Position numbers and translations under genes: made by a program
DNA from: JBFXDI01 sp050181295
GTDB lineage: Bacteria; Pseudomonadota; Alphaproteobacteria; Rhizobiales; Aestuariivirgaceae
DNA: 29,346 bases
Direction of reading: 5' to 3'
NCBI GenBank assembly: GCA_050181295.1
Contig: JBFXDI010000041.1
Span: 1-29,346, forward strand
In this document: positions 28,786-29,346 of the stretch, in pieces
Layout: the number at the start of each line of letters is the position of its first letter
How positions within the stretch are numbered: position 1 is the first letter of the stretch
Notes under the pieces: model-generated
The model's database searches: none
The model's input: only the letters and a program-made list of their open reading frames with translations
Told to the model about the DNA's origin: nothing

Positions 28786-29346
28786 CTAGGCGTCCTCAAA
28801 GCCGGCTTCGTGGCCGTAGTCTGATAATAATTGCTCGCGACGTTCGAACGCCTTGCGGGATTGGTCGCGAAGATCCTGCAAGGTCGACTGCAGCGCGGCG
28901 CATATGCGCGGCCAGCCGGTCAACTTCGCCAGCCTTGCGGCTTTCATCTCTCGCACCAGCGCGCGTGCATCGGCGCGAAGTTTCTCTATAGTGTCGCCTA
29001 GGTCCTCGTATTTGCGTCCGGCTTGCCAGGCGCGGTTATAGTCGCGCTCGCTTTCGGCGACGCGTTCGGCGAGTTGGTCCGCCCAACGGGCCGCATCTTC
29101 CTTGCTGTCGCAAGGATCGAACGACAGGAAGGCGGCGCCGTCGTTGTTCGGGTCGGCGTAGCCATACGCGAAACGCTCCCGATGCTTTCGCGTCGGGAGC
29201 TGATAGACAATGCCGCGGAGCGTTTCGTCGTTTAAACCGTCGTCCTCAGTGTACCAGCCGGTATGCTCGATCGAGCGGGGCAAGATCCTGTCGGCGTAGT
29301 CGACAAGCCGCAGGCCGTAGTTAGCATTTTCGACCCAGCGCGCGTG
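28786..29346 (-). CDS. Hypothetical accessory protein, 5' end outside the window
   Basis: The frame is open to the window edge. Beyond a possible TTG at 29283 it continues upstream as HARWVENANYGLRLVDYADRI, which reads like coding sequence, so the true start lies to the right. Visible features are SIEHTGWYTEDDGLNDETLRGIVYQLPTRKHRERFAYGYADPNNDGAAFLSF, followed by a long amphipathic, probably coiled-coil region (AARWADQLAERVAESERDYNRAWQAGRKYEDLGDTIEKLRADARALVREM). I recall such proteins from accessory regions of alphaproteobacterial plasmids and islands; function unknown. It is 42 bases upstream of the next - strand gene. Confidence 0.65.
   Translation of the reverse strand, partial: HARWVENANYGLRLVDYADRILPRSIEHTGWYTEDDGLNDETLRGIVYQLPTRKHRERFAYGYADPNNDGAAFLSFDPCDSKEDAARWADQLAERVAESERDYNRAWQAGRKYEDLGDTIEKLRADARALVREMKAARLAKLTGWPRICAALQSTLQDLRDQSRKAFERREQLLSDYGHEAGFEDA

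Overview
The window looks like the junction between an alphaproteobacterial chromosome (probably Rhizobiales/Hyphomicrobiales-like) and an integrated phage or phage-plasmid. The host assignment rests on the high-GC codon use, the homogentisate dioxygenase and CitE-like lyase neighbourhood, and phage-borne homologues of two alphaproteobacterial cell-cycle proteins (GapR-like, GcrA-like). No species can be named from sequence alone.

Layout. (1) 1-5887 is host DNA: hmgA (homogentisate 1,2-dioxygenase) and a CitE-like CoA-ester lyase on the + strand, an intergenic cluster of nested inverted repeats, then a convergent - strand operon of a GT4 glycosyltransferase followed by an amylo-alpha-1,6-glucosidase-type enzyme. 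(2) 5888-6163 is the probable integration junction. (3) 6164-7801 (- strand) holds integrase, an excisionase-like HTH protein and an XRE repressor. (4) 7802-7960 is the immunity/switch region, with divergent sigma70-like promoters and two GACAA-N-TTGTC operators. (5) 7961-19461 (+ strand) is a tightly coupled early operon with many ATGA/GTGA/TTGA start-stop overlaps: a Cro-position protein, RusA resolvase, a dATP/dGTP diphosphohydrolase-like protein, an SNF2-type helicase, a Cas4-like DUF2800 nuclease, a DUF2815 ssDNA-binding protein, a GapR-like protein, a HAD protein, a broken cytosine methyltransferase, a dCMP deaminase and a family A DNA polymerase. (6) 19462-21800 (- strand) is a three-gene virion/tail-fibre-like cassette facing the polymerase. 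(7) 21895-26528 (+ strand) is a second early operon of small DNA-binding proteins (RHH, HTH, GcrA-like) ending in a primase-polymerase/RepA-type helicase. (8) 26529-26842 is non-coding and holds about ten copies of GGCGGAGCAA with near-helical phasing, a strong candidate replication origin. (9) 26843-29346 (- strand) holds small membrane proteins and conserved-looking hypothetical genes of lower GC, including one gene interrupted by an in-frame amber codon.

How it works together: the repressor and integrase genes face left and replication functions face right. The polymerase, helicases, SSB, nuclease and resolvase make a nearly self-sufficient replication/recombination system, with the primase-helicase adjacent to the iteron-like array. 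No terminase, capsid, portal or lysis genes are visible, so the element either continues to the right or is a satellite/defective element.

The most interesting signals are: (a) the methyltransferase remnant at 15336-16461, whose downstream half is open and protein-like in two frames at once (VADAE/LADAN repeats in one frame line up with WPTP repeats in the other); (b) the iteron array next to the primase-helicase; (c) the amber codon splitting an otherwise continuous gene at 28155-28157; and (d) a repressor-type palindrome shared between the immunity region and the origin region 19 kb away.
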